Origin: an uncultured Eggerthellaceae bacterium
GTDB lineage: Bacteria; Actinomycetota; Coriobacteriia; Coriobacteriales; Eggerthellaceae
DNA: 64,000 bases
Reading direction: 5' to 3'
Assembly (NCBI GenBank): GCA_910588985.1
Contig: CAJURO010000003.1
Coordinates: 11,014-75,013, forward strand
Below, one piece after another: positions 52,934 to 63,411 of the stretch. The translations under genes were made by a program, and so were the position numbers. How positions within the stretch are numbered: the stretch's first letter is position 1; every line of letters begins with the position of its first letter. The notes under the pieces are model-generated. The model saw nothing but the letters and a program-made list of their open reading frames with translations, was not told the origin of the DNA and did no database searches.

Positions 52934-54514
52934 ATGAGTAAGAAGGTCCTTATCGCAGAGGAGATCGCCGAAGAGGGTATCGATTCTTTGCGATCTCGTG
53001 GTTACGAGGTCGATGTGATGCTCGACCTTACCCCTGAACAGCTCCGAAGCATCATTGCGCCTTATTCCGCACTCATCGTGCGCTCGTCGACGATCGTCGA
53101 CGAGGTGCTTCTTGATGCAGCCTCGCAACTCAAGATCGTGGGGCGCGCCGGCGTTACGCTTGACAACATTGACATACAAGCAGCTAATGACCGCGGCATC
53201 ATCGTATGCAATGCCCCAACGTCCAATATCATCTCAGCAGCAGAGCACACCATGGCGCTTCTGCTTGCCTGTGCGCGATTCGTCCCACAGGCTAACGCAT
53301 CGATGCATGCGGGAAAGTGGGATCGACGTGCTTTCACTGGTGCAGAGTTGTATGGCAAGACGCTTGCCATCTTCGGCCTTGGTCGTGTTGGCTCGCTTGT
53401 TGCTGAGCGTGCTGTCGCGTTCGGTATGGAAGTGATCGCCTATGATCCATATTGCTCTCCTGAGCGTGCATCGCAGCTTGATGTGACCATCTTCGATAAC
53501 ATCGATGATGTTATCGAGCGTGCAGATTTCATCACCGTTCACCTCCCGCGTACATCAGACACGCTTGGGATGTTCGGTCCTCGCGAGTTCGCCAAGATGA
53601 AGAATGGCGTCGTGCTCGTGAATGCTGCCCGAGGGGGTATCTTCGATGAGGCCTCGCTTGCTGACTTTGTTGCGGCGGGCAAGGTCGCATCATGCGGCAT
53701 TGACATCTTCTCAACCGAACCCTCGACGGCAGGTCCTTTGCATGAGCTTGAGAACGCTATTCTCACGCCGCATATCAGCGCTCTTACCCATGAGGCTCAA
53801 GTACGTGCAGGCGAGCAAATTGCGGAATATGTTTGGGCGGGCCTCGAAGGCTCCATCGTTCCAACCGCAGTGAATTCTTCTTCGTTGCCGCCTGAAGTTC
53901 TTGACGAGGTGCGCCCTTATGCTCCTGCATGCAAGATGATGGGGCGCATGGCAGCTGATATCCTTTCTGCCATCCCCCGCAAGCTCAAGATCTCGCTCGA
54001 AGGCAAGCTCTCTGATTCAAGCCCAGATGTGCTCATCGCAAGTGTGATAGATGGCATCCTCTCCTATAAGGAGATCGGTACGATCTCGATGGCAAACGCT
54101 CTTGAGATGGCGGCTCGTCATGGCATAGAGATTGATGCAAGCTCTACTGATGATGCCGGTGAATATGCCAGCGTCGTGCGCATCAAAGCTGATGACATCG
54201 AGATCGCCTCGACCATGTATGGCAAAGACCAAACTGCACGCATCGTCTCCATACTTGGCTATAAGATCGACATCTCCCCTGCAAAGCAGTCCCTCATCTT
54301 CGAGTACGCCGACGGTCCGGGTCGCATCGGTGTCATCGGCACGATCCTGGGGGAAGAGGGGATCAACATCACGACGATGCAGATCGGCACTAAGCCAGAA
54401 GAGAGAAACGCGCTTGTGTATCTCAACATTGATGGATGCGTGACAGAGAAGGTCTTAGAACGACTTAAAGAGAGCGTTGCTGACCTTAAAAGCTTGATGT
54501 ATATCAAGCTTTGA
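52934..54514 (+). CDS. serA: D-3-phosphoglycerate dehydrogenase
   Basis: A 526-residue type I PGDH, the long form with an intervening ASB domain. The substrate/NAD part has [34 protein letters not shown] and [18 protein letters not shown], with the HisGlu pair near [13 protein letters not shown]. The C-terminal ACT domain ([20 protein letters not shown]) senses serine. GGGGGTAAG precedes the ATG. It opens serine synthesis from 3-phosphoglycerate; with SerC and ThrH the route is complete. Confidence 0.95.
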   Translation: MSKKVLIAEEIAEEGIDSLRSRGYEVDVMLDLTPEQLRSIIAPYSALIVRSSTIVDEVLLDAASQLKIVGRAGVTLDNIDIQAANDRGIIVCNAPTSNIISAAEHTMALLLACARFVPQANASMHAGKWDRRAFTGAELYGKTLAIFGLGRVGSLVAERAVAFGMEVIAYDPYCSPERASQLDVTIFDNIDDVIERADFITVHLPRTSDTLGMFGPREFAKMKNGVVLVNAARGGIFDEASLADFVAAGKVASCGIDIFSTEPSTAGPLHELENAILTPHISALTHEAQVRAGEQIAEYVWAGLEGSIVPTAVNSSSLPPEVLDEVRPYAPACKMMGRMAADILSAIPRKLKISLEGKLSDSSPDVLIASVIDGILSYKEIGTISMANALEMAARHGIEIDASSTDDAGEYASVVRIKADDIEIASTMYGKDQTARIVSILGYKIDISPAKQSLIFEYADGPGRIGVIGTILGEEGINITTMQIGTKPEERNALVYLNIDGCVTEKVLERLKESVADLKSLMYIKL

Positions 54515-54555
54515 TCGCATCATTCCTTAACACACAAAGAGACAGGAAAGGAACA

Positions 54556-56076
54556 ATGACACGCAAGATCGATATTTTCGACACAACGCTCCGTGATGGT
54601 GAGCAGTCTCCAGGTGCATCAATGAATACCGAGGAGAAGCTCGTGATCGCTCGTGAGCTCTTGCGTATGAATGTTGACATTATTGAAGCAGGCTTTCCCA
54701 TTTCAAGCCCAGGGGACTTCGAAAGCGTTCGCAAGATCTCCGAGCTTGCTGGCTATGATGCCGTCGTATGCGGGCTCACGCGCGCCATCGAACGCGATAT
54801 CGTGGTGTGTGCTGATGCATTGAAGTTCGCGAAGCGCCCTCGTATCCATACAGGCATCGGAGTCAGCAAAAGCCATATCTATGACAAGCTGCGCATTGAT
54901 GAGGACACCTGCGTCGAACGAGCAGTCGCTGCGGTGGAGTGCGCAAAGCGCTATGTTGATGACGTTCAATTCTATGCCGAAGATGCAGGGAGAAGCGACT
55001 ACGATTTCCTCGTACGAATTATCCAAGCTGTTGTGGACGCGGGTGCAAGCGTCGTCAACATCCCTGATACGACAGGATACTCTCTACCCGATGAGTTCGG
55101 TCGTCGCATCAACTACCTTATCCAACATGTACAAGGCATCGAGAACGTCACTGTCTCAGTGCATTGCCACAACGACCTTGGCATGGCTACTGCGCTCGCC
55201 CTCGCTGGTGTAGCCAATGGTGCGCGGCAAATCGAATGCACGATCAACGGGTTGGGAGAGCGCGCAGGCAATACCGCCATGGAAGAGGTTGTCATGGCTA
55301 TCAAGATGCATCAACAGGAGCTTGATGCACATACCGACATCAACACAACGGAGTTCACCAAAGCTTCGCGTCTTGTTGCATCAACAACGGGCATGATGGT
55401 ACAGGCCAACAAAGCGATCGTGGGTGCGAATGCATTTGCGCATTCTTCAGGCATTCATCAGGATGGAGTCCTGAAGAAACGCGATACGTACGAGATCATT
55501 GACCCTGCTGAGGTCGGCGCAGGCATGAGCCAGATCGTGCTTACCGCACGAAGCGGGCATGCCGCCTTGAAGCACCGTCTTGAGGAGCTCGGATATGATT
55601 TTGAACCTGAGAAGCTCGACCAGATATATGATGCGTTCCTGTCTCTTGCAGACAAGAAGAAGGAAGTCTATGACGAGGATCTTGAGAGCCTCGTGAACGA
55701 ACGTGACCGACTGGTCGATGCGCTCTATTCCCTTGAGAGCGTGCAGGTAAGCTGTGGCTTTCCCTTGCGTCCAACCGCTACGGTCACCATTAACGTGCCA
55801 GGCGATGAGCTCGTCACTGTATGCGAATGGGGTACGGGGCCAATCGATGCTGTCTATAAGGCCATCAACAAGATCATCAATGTTGAGAACGATCTTTCTG
55901 AGTTCAGCGTGCAGTCTGTTACGCGCGGCATCGATGCGCTCGGTGAGGTTACCGTGCGTGTCAAGGCAAAGAACGGAGAGATCTTCACGGGCCGTGGAGC
56001 AGACGGAGACATCATCGTATCCTCGACGAAGGCGTATCTGAACGCGTTGAATAGGCTTATCGCCGAAAAGAGATGA
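54556..56076 (+). CDS. leuA: 2-isopropylmalate synthase
   Basis: A 506-residue LeuA, condensing ketoisovalerate and acetyl-CoA in leucine synthesis. The N-terminal barrel begins [20 protein letters not shown], with [37 protein letters not shown] and [20 protein letters not shown]. The C-terminal allosteric domain ([19 protein letters not shown]) gives leucine feedback. AAAGGA lies before ATG 54556; earlier codons in the frame are atypical. No terminator follows before the rimP promoter. Confidence 0.95.
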   Translation: MTRKIDIFDTTLRDGEQSPGASMNTEEKLVIARELLRMNVDIIEAGFPISSPGDFESVRKISELAGYDAVVCGLTRAIERDIVVCADALKFAKRPRIHTGIGVSKSHIYDKLRIDEDTCVERAVAAVECAKRYVDDVQFYAEDAGRSDYDFLVRIIQAVVDAGASVVNIPDTTGYSLPDEFGRRINYLIQHVQGIENVTVSVHCHNDLGMATALALAGVANGARQIECTINGLGERAGNTAMEEVVMAIKMHQQELDAHTDINTTEFTKASRLVASTTGMMVQANKAIVGANAFAHSSGIHQDGVLKKRDTYEIIDPAEVGAGMSQIVLTARSGHAALKHRLEELGYDFEPEKLDQIYDAFLSLADKKKEVYDEDLESLVNERDRLVDALYSLESVQVSCGFPLRPTATVTINVPGDELVTVCEWGTGPIDAVYKAINKIINVENDLSEFSVQSVTRGIDALGEVTVRVKAKNGEIFTGRGADGDIIVSSTKAYLNALNRLIAEKR

Positions 56077-56090
56077 GTCAAGAGAGCTCC

Positions 56091-56120
56091 TTGAAAACAC
56101 GCTGTATATTGTGATAACAT
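56091..56120 (+). promoter_or_regulatory. Promoter for rimP-nusA-infB
   Basis: TTGAAA (56091-56096), spacer 18, extended -10 TGATAACAT (56112-56120). It lies between leuA and the hairpin at 56156-56186, so the transcript must pass that hairpin. Confidence 0.6.
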
Positions 56121-56155
56121 TCCATACGTGAAACACGACATACTTTCTAATTCAT

Positions 56156-56186
56156 GAAAGTGGGCTCCTTGCCCGCTTTCTTTTTT
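56156..56186 (+). terminator. Terminator-like attenuator in the rimP leader
   Basis: GAAAGTGGGC (56156-56165) and GCCCGCTTTC (56171-56180) form a 10-base stem with one G-U pair and loop TCCTT, followed by TTTTTT. It is a strong intrinsic terminator located downstream of the rimP promoter and 42 bases before the rimP start. Confidence 0.8.
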
Positions 56187-56228
56187 GTCAGAGAGTATGG
56201 GGGAGTGATGCAAGAGAAAAGAGGTGAG

Positions 56229-56693
56229 ATGCTCACGCAGAAAGAGACAAGCCTGCTTACTGCCATTGAGAAGGCAGCTGATTCGCATGGTATGGAGATC
56301 ATCACAGTCGAAGTGATAGGCGCAAAGCGCGCTCCTATCATTCGCGTCTACATCGACACGCCCTCAGGCGTCTCGTTCAATGAGCTTTCCTCTGCTCAAG
56401 CATGGATCGGCGAGCTGCTCGACGACATCGATCCATTTCCTGGTGCATACACATTAGAGGTCTCCTCTCCTGGCATTGATCGGCCACTTCGAACCGCCGA
56501 GCATTTCAAACGCTTTAGAGGCGAAGAGGCAAAGGTGAAGACGGTCGAGCCTATCGGAGGATCGAGCAATTTCCGTGGCGAGATCGTCTCGGTAGATGAT
56601 GTTCTCGTGCTCAAAACCGAAGAGAGCACAGTAGAGATCGCATTTGACAATATTCGCAGAGCCAACCTTGTTGGCAAGATCGACCTACACTAG
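56229..56693 (+). CDS. rimP: Ribosome maturation factor RimP
   Basis: A 154-residue RimP, needed for 30S assembly. Motifs: MEIITVEVIGAKRAPIIRVY, VSSPGIDRPLRTAEHFKRF and RGEIVSVDDVLVL. The start is ambiguous: ATG 56229 (MLTQKETSLL) gives the usual length and has AGAGG upstream, while ATG 56208 adds seven residues with a GGGGGAG site. It heads rimP-nusA-rnpM-infB, a gene order common in bacteria. Confidence 0.92.
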   Translation: MLTQKETSLLTAIEKAADSHGMEIITVEVIGAKRAPIIRVYIDTPSGVSFNELSSAQAWIGELLDDIDPFPGAYTLEVSSPGIDRPLRTAEHFKRFRGEEAKVKTVEPIGGSSNFRGEIVSVDDVLVLKTEESTVEIAFDNIRRANLVGKIDLH

Positions 56694-56704
56694 AAGGGAA
56701 AGTC

Positions 56705-57910
56705 ATGGCTGAAGAAGATGTATCTTTGATCGAAGCGTTGCAAGCGCTTGCACATGAGCGCAAGATCGACGAATTCTACATCATTGAACGCTTGGAGGAG
56801 TCGCTCGCGAAGAGCTATGAGCGCATCCTTGATCTTGAGCATGATGCACGCGTAACGATCGATCGCCAAAGTGGAAAGATCTATGTCTATGAGCTCATAC
56901 CAGTAGGGGAGCCAGATCCTGAAACGGGCGAGTATGCTGAATTCGAAGAACGTGATGTGACGCCAGACGGCGTGAGTCGTATCGCAGCTCACAATGCAAA
57001 GGGCGTCATCGCCTCTATTGTCCGCGATGCAACACGGCGAAGCATCTACGAGGAATTCTCAGATCGAACGGGAGACCTCATTACAGGCACCGTGCTTCAA
57101 GGCACGCCTGATTTCACGATCATCAAGATCCGTGAAGGAGTAGAAGCTGAACTGCCTCATTACGATACGAAGCGGAATCCTGGCGAGCGCAATGAGCGTC
57201 CTGCGAATGAGCACTATCGTCATAACCAGCGCCTTAAGGTTCTTATCATTGACGTGCGCGATCCACAATCAGAGATCACGAAAGCCAAAGGCGAGCAGGC
57301 TCGTCCTCCCATCATCGTCTCGCGTACGCATCCCGACCTGATCCGTCGGCTCTTCGAGATCGAGGTGCCAGAGATCTATGATGGCATCGTCGAGATCAAG
57401 TCGATCGCCCGCGAGCCAGGAGCCCGTTCCAAGATCGCCGTTTCCTCTCGTGAGGCAAACCTAGATCCTGTGGGCGCTTGCGTTGGACCGAAGGGATCAC
57501 GTGTTCGCATGGTCGTCGAGGAGCTCCGCAACGAGCGTGTTGACGTCATCCAATGGAGTGACGATCCAGAGGTGTATGTTGCTAATGCGCTTTCGCCAGC
57601 ACGTGTCTCCAGCGTCTCGATCGACCCCGAGAACCATTATGCGACCGTCGTCGTGCCCGACGATCAGCTTTCCCTCGCAATTGGCAAGGAAGGGCAGAAT
57701 GCGCGTCTCGCAGCGCGCCTGACCGGCTGGCACATTGACATCAAGTCCGCAAGCTTCTCAAGCGAAGCTATCGATACGGACAACATGCTCATAGATGTCG
57801 AAGTTGAAGACGATGACCTTTGTGCATATGTGAGCGATGACGGCACGCGGTGCCGCAACCATGCACGTCCTGGATCGAACTATTGCGGCGTGCACGCAGA
57901 GATGGACTAA
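56705..57910 (+). CDS. nusA: Transcription factor NusA with a zinc-like C-terminal tail
   Basis: A 401-residue NusA. It has the N-terminal RNAP-binding domain, an S1 domain (about residues 110-185), then KH1 (DPVGACVGPKGSRVRMVV) and KH2 (LSLAIGKEGQNARLAARL). It acts in pausing, termination and antitermination. Instead of the acidic repeats of proteobacteria it ends with CAYVSDDGTRC-x10-CGVH (residues about 372-397), a CX9CX10CX2H pattern that looks metal-binding. That tail is odd for NusA. It follows rimP by 11 bases. Confidence 0.94.
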   Translation: MAEEDVSLIEALQALAHERKIDEFYIIERLEESLAKSYERILDLEHDARVTIDRQSGKIYVYELIPVGEPDPETGEYAEFEERDVTPDGVSRIAAHNAKGVIASIVRDATRRSIYEEFSDRTGDLITGTVLQGTPDFTIIKIREGVEAELPHYDTKRNPGERNERPANEHYRHNQRLKVLIIDVRDPQSEITKAKGEQARPPIIVSRTHPDLIRRLFEIEVPEIYDGIVEIKSIAREPGARSKIAVSSREANLDPVGACVGPKGSRVRMVVEELRNERVDVIQWSDDPEVYVANALSPARVSSVSIDPENHYATVVVPDDQLSLAIGKEGQNARLAARLTGWHIDIKSASFSSEAIDTDNMLIDVEVEDDDLCAYVSDDGTRCRNHARPGSNYCGVHAEMD

Positions 57911-57943
57911 GACCGAGCGTAGAGGAGCGCTGAGAGGCATCGA

Positions 57944-58204
57944 ATGAAGAGGATGAGGACGTGCATAGCGTGCAGGAGGGAAGGAGAGAAAGATGATTTC
58001 TTCCGTATTGCTCGCATGTCCGATGGGTCCGTCATCCTTGATGCGAAGGGAAATGGAGCGGGTCGCGGAGCGTATGTGTGCTCATCTGAATGCTTCGAGA
58101 GCGCACGCGCGAAGAACAGGTTCCCTCGCGTGCTTCGGGGGAGCTGCCCTGAAAGCGCGCTCGATGAGATTTCAGCGAGCATCGTCTTATATGAGCGCTC
58201 TTGA
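57944..58204 (+). CDS. rnpM: YlxR/RnpM RNA-binding protein
   Basis: An 86-residue DUF448 protein. RTCIACRREGEKDDFFRIAR and the GRGAYVCSSECFESA segment identify YlxR, shown in Bacillus to bind RNase P RNA and called RnpM. It sits at the usual position between nusA and infB. The loose cysteine groups (CIAC, CSSEC) are as in relatives. Its ribosome-binding site is poor. Confidence 0.9.
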   Translation: MKRMRTCIACRREGEKDDFFRIARMSDGSVILDAKGNGAGRGAYVCSSECFESARAKNRFPRVLRGSCPESALDEISASIVLYERS

Positions 58205-58231
58205 GTTTTTGGATAGGATGAGGAGTGGTAG

Positions 58232-60949
58232 ATGGCAGGAATGCGCGTACATGAACTAGCAAAGGAGTTCGATCTCTCTAGCAAGGATATGCTTGACCGT
58301 CTCCGCAAGAACGGGATTGCAGCGAAGTCCCATGCCAGCATCCTCTCTGAAGAAGATGTGGCTACGATTCGCCAAGCACTTGAACCCGAGATCCTCAAGC
58401 GTTCGAACGACCTTGAGAAAGCTGAACGGGAAGCGATCGAGAAAGAGCAGTCGAAACTCGAAGAGGAGCGTGCACGCGAAGAGGCCGATCGACGTGCTGC
58501 AGTTGAGAAGGAGCTTGCTGAGCGTGCGGCAGCGCGTGCCGAGCGTGAAGGCGATGCAACTGAGCAGACAACGAAGAAGAAGGTCATCGATTCGCATGTC
58601 TCATCTGGCATCGAGACGCTTGCAGATCAGATTGAGTCTGAAAAGAAGCGCGTTGAGCGTGAACGAGCCGAGGCGCGGGCGCGAGAGGCCGCCGAGGCAC
58701 GAGCTCGCGAAGTTGCCAAGAAGCAAGCGGTCGAAGAGGCTCTTCGCTCCAAGGGCAAAAAGGGACAAAAGAGCGCTGAGGCCTCGCATCCTGTTGGAAC
58801 CATCCCAACGAACTCCACCAAGAGCAACTTCAGCTCCCTCCTTTCTCAGATCGAATCTGAGAAGCAGCGCATCGAATCACAGAAGGCCTCTAAGCAGCAG
58901 ACGCGCTCAGAGAAAGGCTCTTCCAAGAAGGGCAAGCGCAACACGGGAAGCCAATACGTGCCTGAGCTTGAGGCTGTCGCCGAGAGCGCAGGAGAGGATC
59001 GCTACGCCCAGATGGCGGTGCAGGCCGAACAGCTCCAGCGCGACAAGGTGCTTGCTGAGGCACGGGCGGCCGTTGCCGCGGCCTCGAGCACCGAGGGAGA
59101 GGGAAGGCGAAAGAAGCGTAAGCAGAAGCGCGAGGCGGAGGCACGCGAAAAGGCAGAGGCACAGGCTATCGAGCGCGGCATAGACCCTGAGCTTGTACTC
59201 GATGATTCGGTTACCGAGATCCCGCAAGGCGTTACCGTTGCGAAGTTCTCAGAGCTTTTGAACGTTGCTCCCAACGAGGTGATCAAGCGCCTCTTCATGC
59301 TTGGTCAGGCTCTTACGCTCACACAATCGATGAGCGATGAGCTTGTCGAGCTCGTTGCGGATGACCTTTCTCGAAAAGTACGCGTCGTTTCCCCTGAAGA
59401 GGAATACGTTGTTGTCTACAACGACACCGAGGATGACCTCAAGCCTCGTCCTCCTGTGGTCACGGTCATGGGCCATGTTGACCACGGAAAGACGTCGCTC
59501 CTCGACGCCATTCGCGATACAGGGGTTGTCGAAAACGAGGCTGGCGGCATCACGCAGCATATCGGCGCTTCTGTCGTCGACATCAACGGCAGGCAGATCA
59601 CGTTCATCGATACGCCTGGTCATGAGGCTTTCACTGCCATGCGTGCACGCGGTGCGCAAGTAACGGATGTCATCGTGCTTGTTGTCGCAGCTGATGATGG
59701 CGTCATGCCACAAACGATCGAAGCTATCAATCACGCTAAGGCGGCGAACGTTCCCATCGTTGTAGCGGTGAACAAGATCGACAAGGACGGAGCGAACCCT
59801 GATCGCGTGCGACAGGAGCTCACCGAATATGAGGTTATCCCTGAAGAATGGGGCGGACAGAACATGTTCGTTGAGGTTTCGGCAAAGAAGCGCCTTCATA
59901 TCGACGACCTGCTTGAAACCATCATCCTCCAAGCTGATGTTCTTGAGTTGAAGGCGAATCCCGACGCGCTTGCATCAGGCTTTGTCATTGAGGCGAACCT
60001 CGACAAAGGCCGTGGCCCTGTTGCAACCGTCCTCATCCAACGTGGTACGCTCCATCCTGGTGATGCTGTTGTCGCTGGTACCTCATATGGGCATGTTCGT
60101 GCGCTCATCAACCCGCATGGCGACCATGTGGATGCAGCATATCCCGCTGATCCCGTTGAGATCTTGGGTCTCAATTCTGTCCCTGTAGCAGGCGACGAGT
60201 TCCGTGTCTTCGAGGATGAGCGCGACGCCCGTAAGCTCGCCGAAGAACGAGCATTGCGTGAGCGTCTTGCCGAACAGCAGCATACTGCGCACATGAGCCT
60301 CGACGACCTGTTCAACAGGATCGAGCAGGGCAAGCAAACAGACCTCAACCTCATCGTCAAGGCCGATGTGCAAGGCTCCATCGAGGCGCTGCAGGATGCA
60401 TTCAACAAGATGGACCAATCTGAGGTGCGCATCAATATCGTCCACTCTGCTGTGGGAGGTATTACAGAGACGGATGTTACGCTGGCAGCAGCATCGGATG
60501 CCATCATCATTGGCTTCAATGTGCGTCCAACGGGCAAATCTCGTCAGCAAGCTGAAAAAGAGAAGGTCGATATCCGCCTGTATCGCGTCATCTACCAAGC
60601 GATCGAGGACATCAACCAAGCAAGAGTCGGCCTGCTCTCTCCTGATATCGTCGAGGAGGACACTGGCATCGCAGAGGTTCGTGAGACATTCAAGGTTCCT
60701 AAGGTCGGCACGATCGCAGGTTGCTATATCGTCGAAGGCGAGATCCACCGTGACGACAAGGTACGTGTTGTCCGTGATGGCACTGTCGTATATGAAGGTG
60801 ATATCGAGAGCTTGAGACGCTTCAAGGACGATGTCAAATCCGTTTCGCATGGGTATGAATGCGGTATCGGCATCAGCGGTTATCAAGATGTAAAGGTTGG
60901 CGACACGATCGAGGGCTACACTATCAAGGAAGTGGAACGCACCGAATAG
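58232..60949 (+). CDS. infB: Translation initiation factor IF-2
   Basis: A 905-residue IF2. The N-terminal part (residues 1-330) has an IF2N-like motif ([20 protein letters not shown]) and a long Arg/Glu/Ala-rich region, probably coiled coil, in which [10 protein letters not shown] and [10 protein letters not shown] recur. A second IF2N domain lies near 340-395. The GTPase starts at [20 protein letters not shown] (G1), with [17 protein letters not shown] (G3) and VVAVNKIDK (G4). The C-terminal domains bind fMet-tRNA. Long N-terminal extension is common in Actinobacteria. Confidence 0.96.
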   Translation: MAGMRVHELAKEFDLSSKDMLDRLRKNGIAAKSHASILSEEDVATIRQALEPEILKRSNDLEKAEREAIEKEQSKLEEERAREEADRRAAVEKELAERAAARAEREGDATEQTTKKKVIDSHVSSGIETLADQIESEKKRVERERAEARAREAAEARAREVAKKQAVEEALRSKGKKGQKSAEASHPVGTIPTNSTKSNFSSLLSQIESEKQRIESQKASKQQTRSEKGSSKKGKRNTGSQYVPELEAVAESAGEDRYAQMAVQAEQLQRDKVLAEARAAVAAASSTEGEGRRKKRKQKREAEAREKAEAQAIERGIDPELVLDDSVTEIPQGVTVAKFSELLNVAPNEVIKRLFMLGQALTLTQSMSDELVELVADDLSRKVRVVSPEEEYVVVYNDTEDDLKPRPPVVTVMGHVDHGKTSLLDAIRDTGVVENEAGGITQHIGASVVDINGRQITFIDTPGHEAFTAMRARGAQVTDVIVLVVAADDGVMPQTIEAINHAKAANVPIVVAVNKIDKDGANPDRVRQELTEYEVIPEEWGGQNMFVEVSAKKRLHIDDLLETIILQADVLELKANPDALASGFVIEANLDKGRGPVATVLIQRGTLHPGDAVVAGTSYGHVRALINPHGDHVDAAYPADPVEILGLNSVPVAGDEFRVFEDERDARKLAEERALRERLAEQQHTAHMSLDDLFNRIEQGKQTDLNLIVKADVQGSIEALQDAFNKMDQSEVRINIVHSAVGGITETDVTLAAASDAIIIGFNVRPTGKSRQQAEKEKVDIRLYRVIYQAIEDINQARVGLLSPDIVEEDTGIAEVRETFKVPKVGTIAGCYIVEGEIHRDDKVRVVRDGTVVYEGDIESLRRFKDDVKSVSHGYECGIGISGYQDVKVGDTIEGYTIKEVERTE

Positions 60950-61029
60950 ACTGAGAAGCGGGTCGGGTGTTCGCGGTCATGCAATGCTCGATCCGTTTTG
61001 AACAAGTCGCTTAGTGAGGAGTGGCCCTT

Positions 61030-61407
61030 ATGAAAGACGGAAACAGGAAAGTAGACGAGCAGGCGCGTGAGGTCATCTCGAATATCCTCCTATTCGATGT
61101 ATCTGATCCGCGTCTTGAGCTTGTTACCATCACAGGTTGCAAGGTGAGCTTCGATCGCGCATACGCTGATGTGTATTACACGGTAGAGCCCGATCGCTAC
61201 GAGTCAGCCTCTGCTGCGCTTGAAGCTGCTAAAGGCCATATTCGCTCTCAGATGGCGAAGAAGCTCGATTGGCGAAAGGCCCCAGAGCTTCGTTTCCACC
61301 TTGATGAAACCGTCGATGCCGCTGAACGTGTTGGAAGCTATATCAATGCCGAGAAGGAGCGTCAGAAGATCTCAAACGAAGCCCTTGGGCACGATGAGGA
61401 GTTCTGA
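61030..61407 (+). CDS. rbfA: 30S ribosome-binding factor A
   Basis: A 125-residue RbfA, a cold-shock-type 16S maturation factor with a KH-like fold: REVISNILLFDVSDPRLELVTITG and LRFHLDETVDAAERV. ATG 61030 is chosen since GAGGAG (61016-61021) sits 8 bases upstream; GTG 61021 overlaps that site. It follows infB by 80 bases with no clear terminator. Confidence 0.94.
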   Translation: MKDGNRKVDEQAREVISNILLFDVSDPRLELVTITGCKVSFDRAYADVYYTVEPDRYESASAALEAAKGHIRSQMAKKLDWRKAPELRFHLDETVDAAERVGSYINAEKERQKISNEALGHDEEF

Positions 61408-61415
61408 GAGAAGGC

Positions 61416-62402
61416 ATGGACGTTGTTGCGCCTACGAATACTACGCTCGATCATATCGCTCAGGTCGTCTTATCTGCAGATACGATCTGCGTTTGCGGGC
61501 ATGTCAATCCCGATGGTGACTGCATCGGCTCTGTGCTTGCGCTCGCATCGGCGCTCAGGTCTCTCAACAAGCACGTATATCCTCTCTGTGTAGAGAACGT
61601 CGATCAGAATCGCTCTTTTCAAGACCTTCCTGGTTCCGAGCATCTTATCAAGCCGAGCGGCCTTTCTCTTGCGCCTGAGCTCTTCATCAGCGTGGATGTC
61701 TCGAATGATGAACGTCTTGGAACAGCCGCGGATACCAAAGCATCTGCTTCGCATTCGATCACCATCGACCATCATGTGGTAGAGGGCGTTGATGCCGATC
61801 TTGCCTACATCGTTCCATCAGCTCCATCCACGACAATGCTCATTTGGGACTTGATCGAAGCTCTTGGCGTTGAACGAACGAAGGAGATCGCCACCTGCTG
61901 CTTTTTCGGCCTCATGACAGATACTGGCGGTTTCAGGCATGCGAACTCATCGAAAGAAGCCTTTGAATATGCTGCTGCCATGGTCGAGAGAGGAGCGAAT
62001 GCCCATATGCTCTCTGACGCGTTTTTCCAGCGTCGGAGCTTTGCCTCTGTGAAGCTTGAAGAGCGTTTGATCGAAAGGATCCACCTTTTTTGCGATGATA
62101 GAGCAGCGCTCAGTTTCGTGACACAGGCTGACCTTGATGCATTGGGGGCGACCAAGGCTGATTGCGAGCCCTTGATCGATGTGCTTCGCTCTCTCGATGG
62201 TGTGAAGATATCCTGTATTCTCAAGGCATTTGATGGAGCGGTGCGGGGCAGCTTGCGCTCCAAAGATGGCATCGACGTCAATGCCATCGCCAGGAAGCTC
62301 GGAGGGGGAGGCCATAAGCTTGCCTCTGGCTTTACGCTCGATTGCCCTCTTGAGAATGCCATCGTGCAAGTTGAGCGACTTATCGAGGATGCATGCAACT
62401 GA
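61416..62402 (+). CDS. nrnA: DHH/DHHA1 phosphoesterase (NrnA-like)
   Basis: A 328-residue NrnA-type enzyme that degrades nanoRNA and dephosphorylates pAp. DHH motifs: ICVCGHVNPDGDCIGSVLAL, FISVDVSNDERLG, SITIDHHVVEG, and GLMTDTGGFRHAN. The C-terminal DHHA1 domain ends with KLGGGGHKLASGFTL. It overlaps no gene, lies between rbfA and truB as in many Gram-positives, and may also help c-di-AMP turnover. Confidence 0.92.
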   Translation: MDVVAPTNTTLDHIAQVVLSADTICVCGHVNPDGDCIGSVLALASALRSLNKHVYPLCVENVDQNRSFQDLPGSEHLIKPSGLSLAPELFISVDVSNDERLGTAADTKASASHSITIDHHVVEGVDADLAYIVPSAPSTTMLIWDLIEALGVERTKEIATCCFFGLMTDTGGFRHANSSKEAFEYAAAMVERGANAHMLSDAFFQRRSFASVKLEERLIERIHLFCDDRAALSFVTQADLDALGATKADCEPLIDVLRSLDGVKISCILKAFDGAVRGSLRSKDGIDVNAIARKLGGGGHKLASGFTLDCPLENAIVQVERLIEDACN

Positions 62403-62403
62403 G

Positions 62404-63411
62404 ATGAAGCGCGGTCAGTCTGGATTATCATGCGTCGTAGGCGTTAACAAGCCATGCGGCATGTCGTCGCATGACGTTGTCAACGCATGCCGTCGCATCT
62501 TCTCCGAGAAGCGGATCGGTCATGCTGGCACGCTCGATCCGCTTGCGAGTGGTGTCCTTCCTGTTCTTGTTGGTCCCGCAACACGGCTCGATAGGTACCT
62601 CACGGGGCACGACAAGACATATATCGCCCGAGTGGCCTTTGGCTCAGCAACTGCCACTGATGATGCAGAAGGTGCCGTTATCAAGCAAGGCCCCCTCATT
62701 CCCGAGCTCTACGAAGAGTCGTTCGCTTGTGACATCTTGAAAGGGTTCCTTGGTCCTCAAAAGCAGATCCCGCCCGCCTATTCAGCCATCAAGGTCAATG
62801 GCGTGCGCGCGTATGCTGCAAGTCGCAAAGGCAATGTCATCGACCTTGCACCACGTGACATCGACATCCTTGCTGCAGAGCTTATCGATATCGAAGATAT
62901 CCAAGGCGAGCTTGCTTGGTGCATTCAACTCACTGTTTCAAAAGGAACCTATATCAGGGCGATAGCACGTGACATAGGCAGAGCAGTAGGAGTTCCAGCA
63001 CATCTTGCAGGTCTTGCACGTACGCGTTGCGGCATGCTCGATCTTGTTGATTGCGTCTCGCTTGAAGCGCTTACCGAGGTGAGAGAGACTGCTGCACTTG
63101 ATCCAATAAAGCTTCTTGGATTTCCCATCGGGTTCGTCGCGCCCGCATGCCATTCGCTGCTCGACAACGGAAACATGATCGATGGCGATTCCCTCACGCT
63201 CTTTGACTATCCATCAGGAGCAGGCGGGATGGATCCATGTGCGTGCACAAGCGGTCTTCGCCCTGTCACGTCGCCTTCAGAAGACGGGGGCCTTGCTTGC
63301 ATCGTGTCAGATGCGAGCCTTCGAGCCATCTATCGCTATGAGAGCGCATACGATAGATGGAAGCCTGATTGCATCTTCAGCACAGGGGTATCACGTGGTC
63401 ACATACTATGA
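62404..63411 (+). CDS. truB: tRNA pseudouridine-55 synthase
   Basis: A 335-residue TruB. GVNKPCGMSSHDVV is at the start, and catalytic Asp is in GHAGTLDPLASGVLPVLVG. TKTYIARVAFG-like DKTYIARVAFGSATATDDAEG and QIPPAYSAIKVNGVRAY, KGTYIRAIARDIGRAVG follow. It makes Psi55 in the T loop. ATG 62404 begins one base after the nrnA stop; an ATG 15 bases upstream is possible. The C-terminal third is variable. Confidence 0.94.
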   Translation: MKRGQSGLSCVVGVNKPCGMSSHDVVNACRRIFSEKRIGHAGTLDPLASGVLPVLVGPATRLDRYLTGHDKTYIARVAFGSATATDDAEGAVIKQGPLIPELYEESFACDILKGFLGPQKQIPPAYSAIKVNGVRAYAASRKGNVIDLAPRDIDILAAELIDIEDIQGELAWCIQLTVSKGTYIRAIARDIGRAVGVPAHLAGLARTRCGMLDLVDCVSLEALTEVRETAALDPIKLLGFPIGFVAPACHSLLDNGNMIDGDSLTLFDYPSGAGGMDPCACTSGLRPVTSPSEDGGLACIVSDASLRAIYRYESAYDRWKPDCIFSTGVSRGHIL

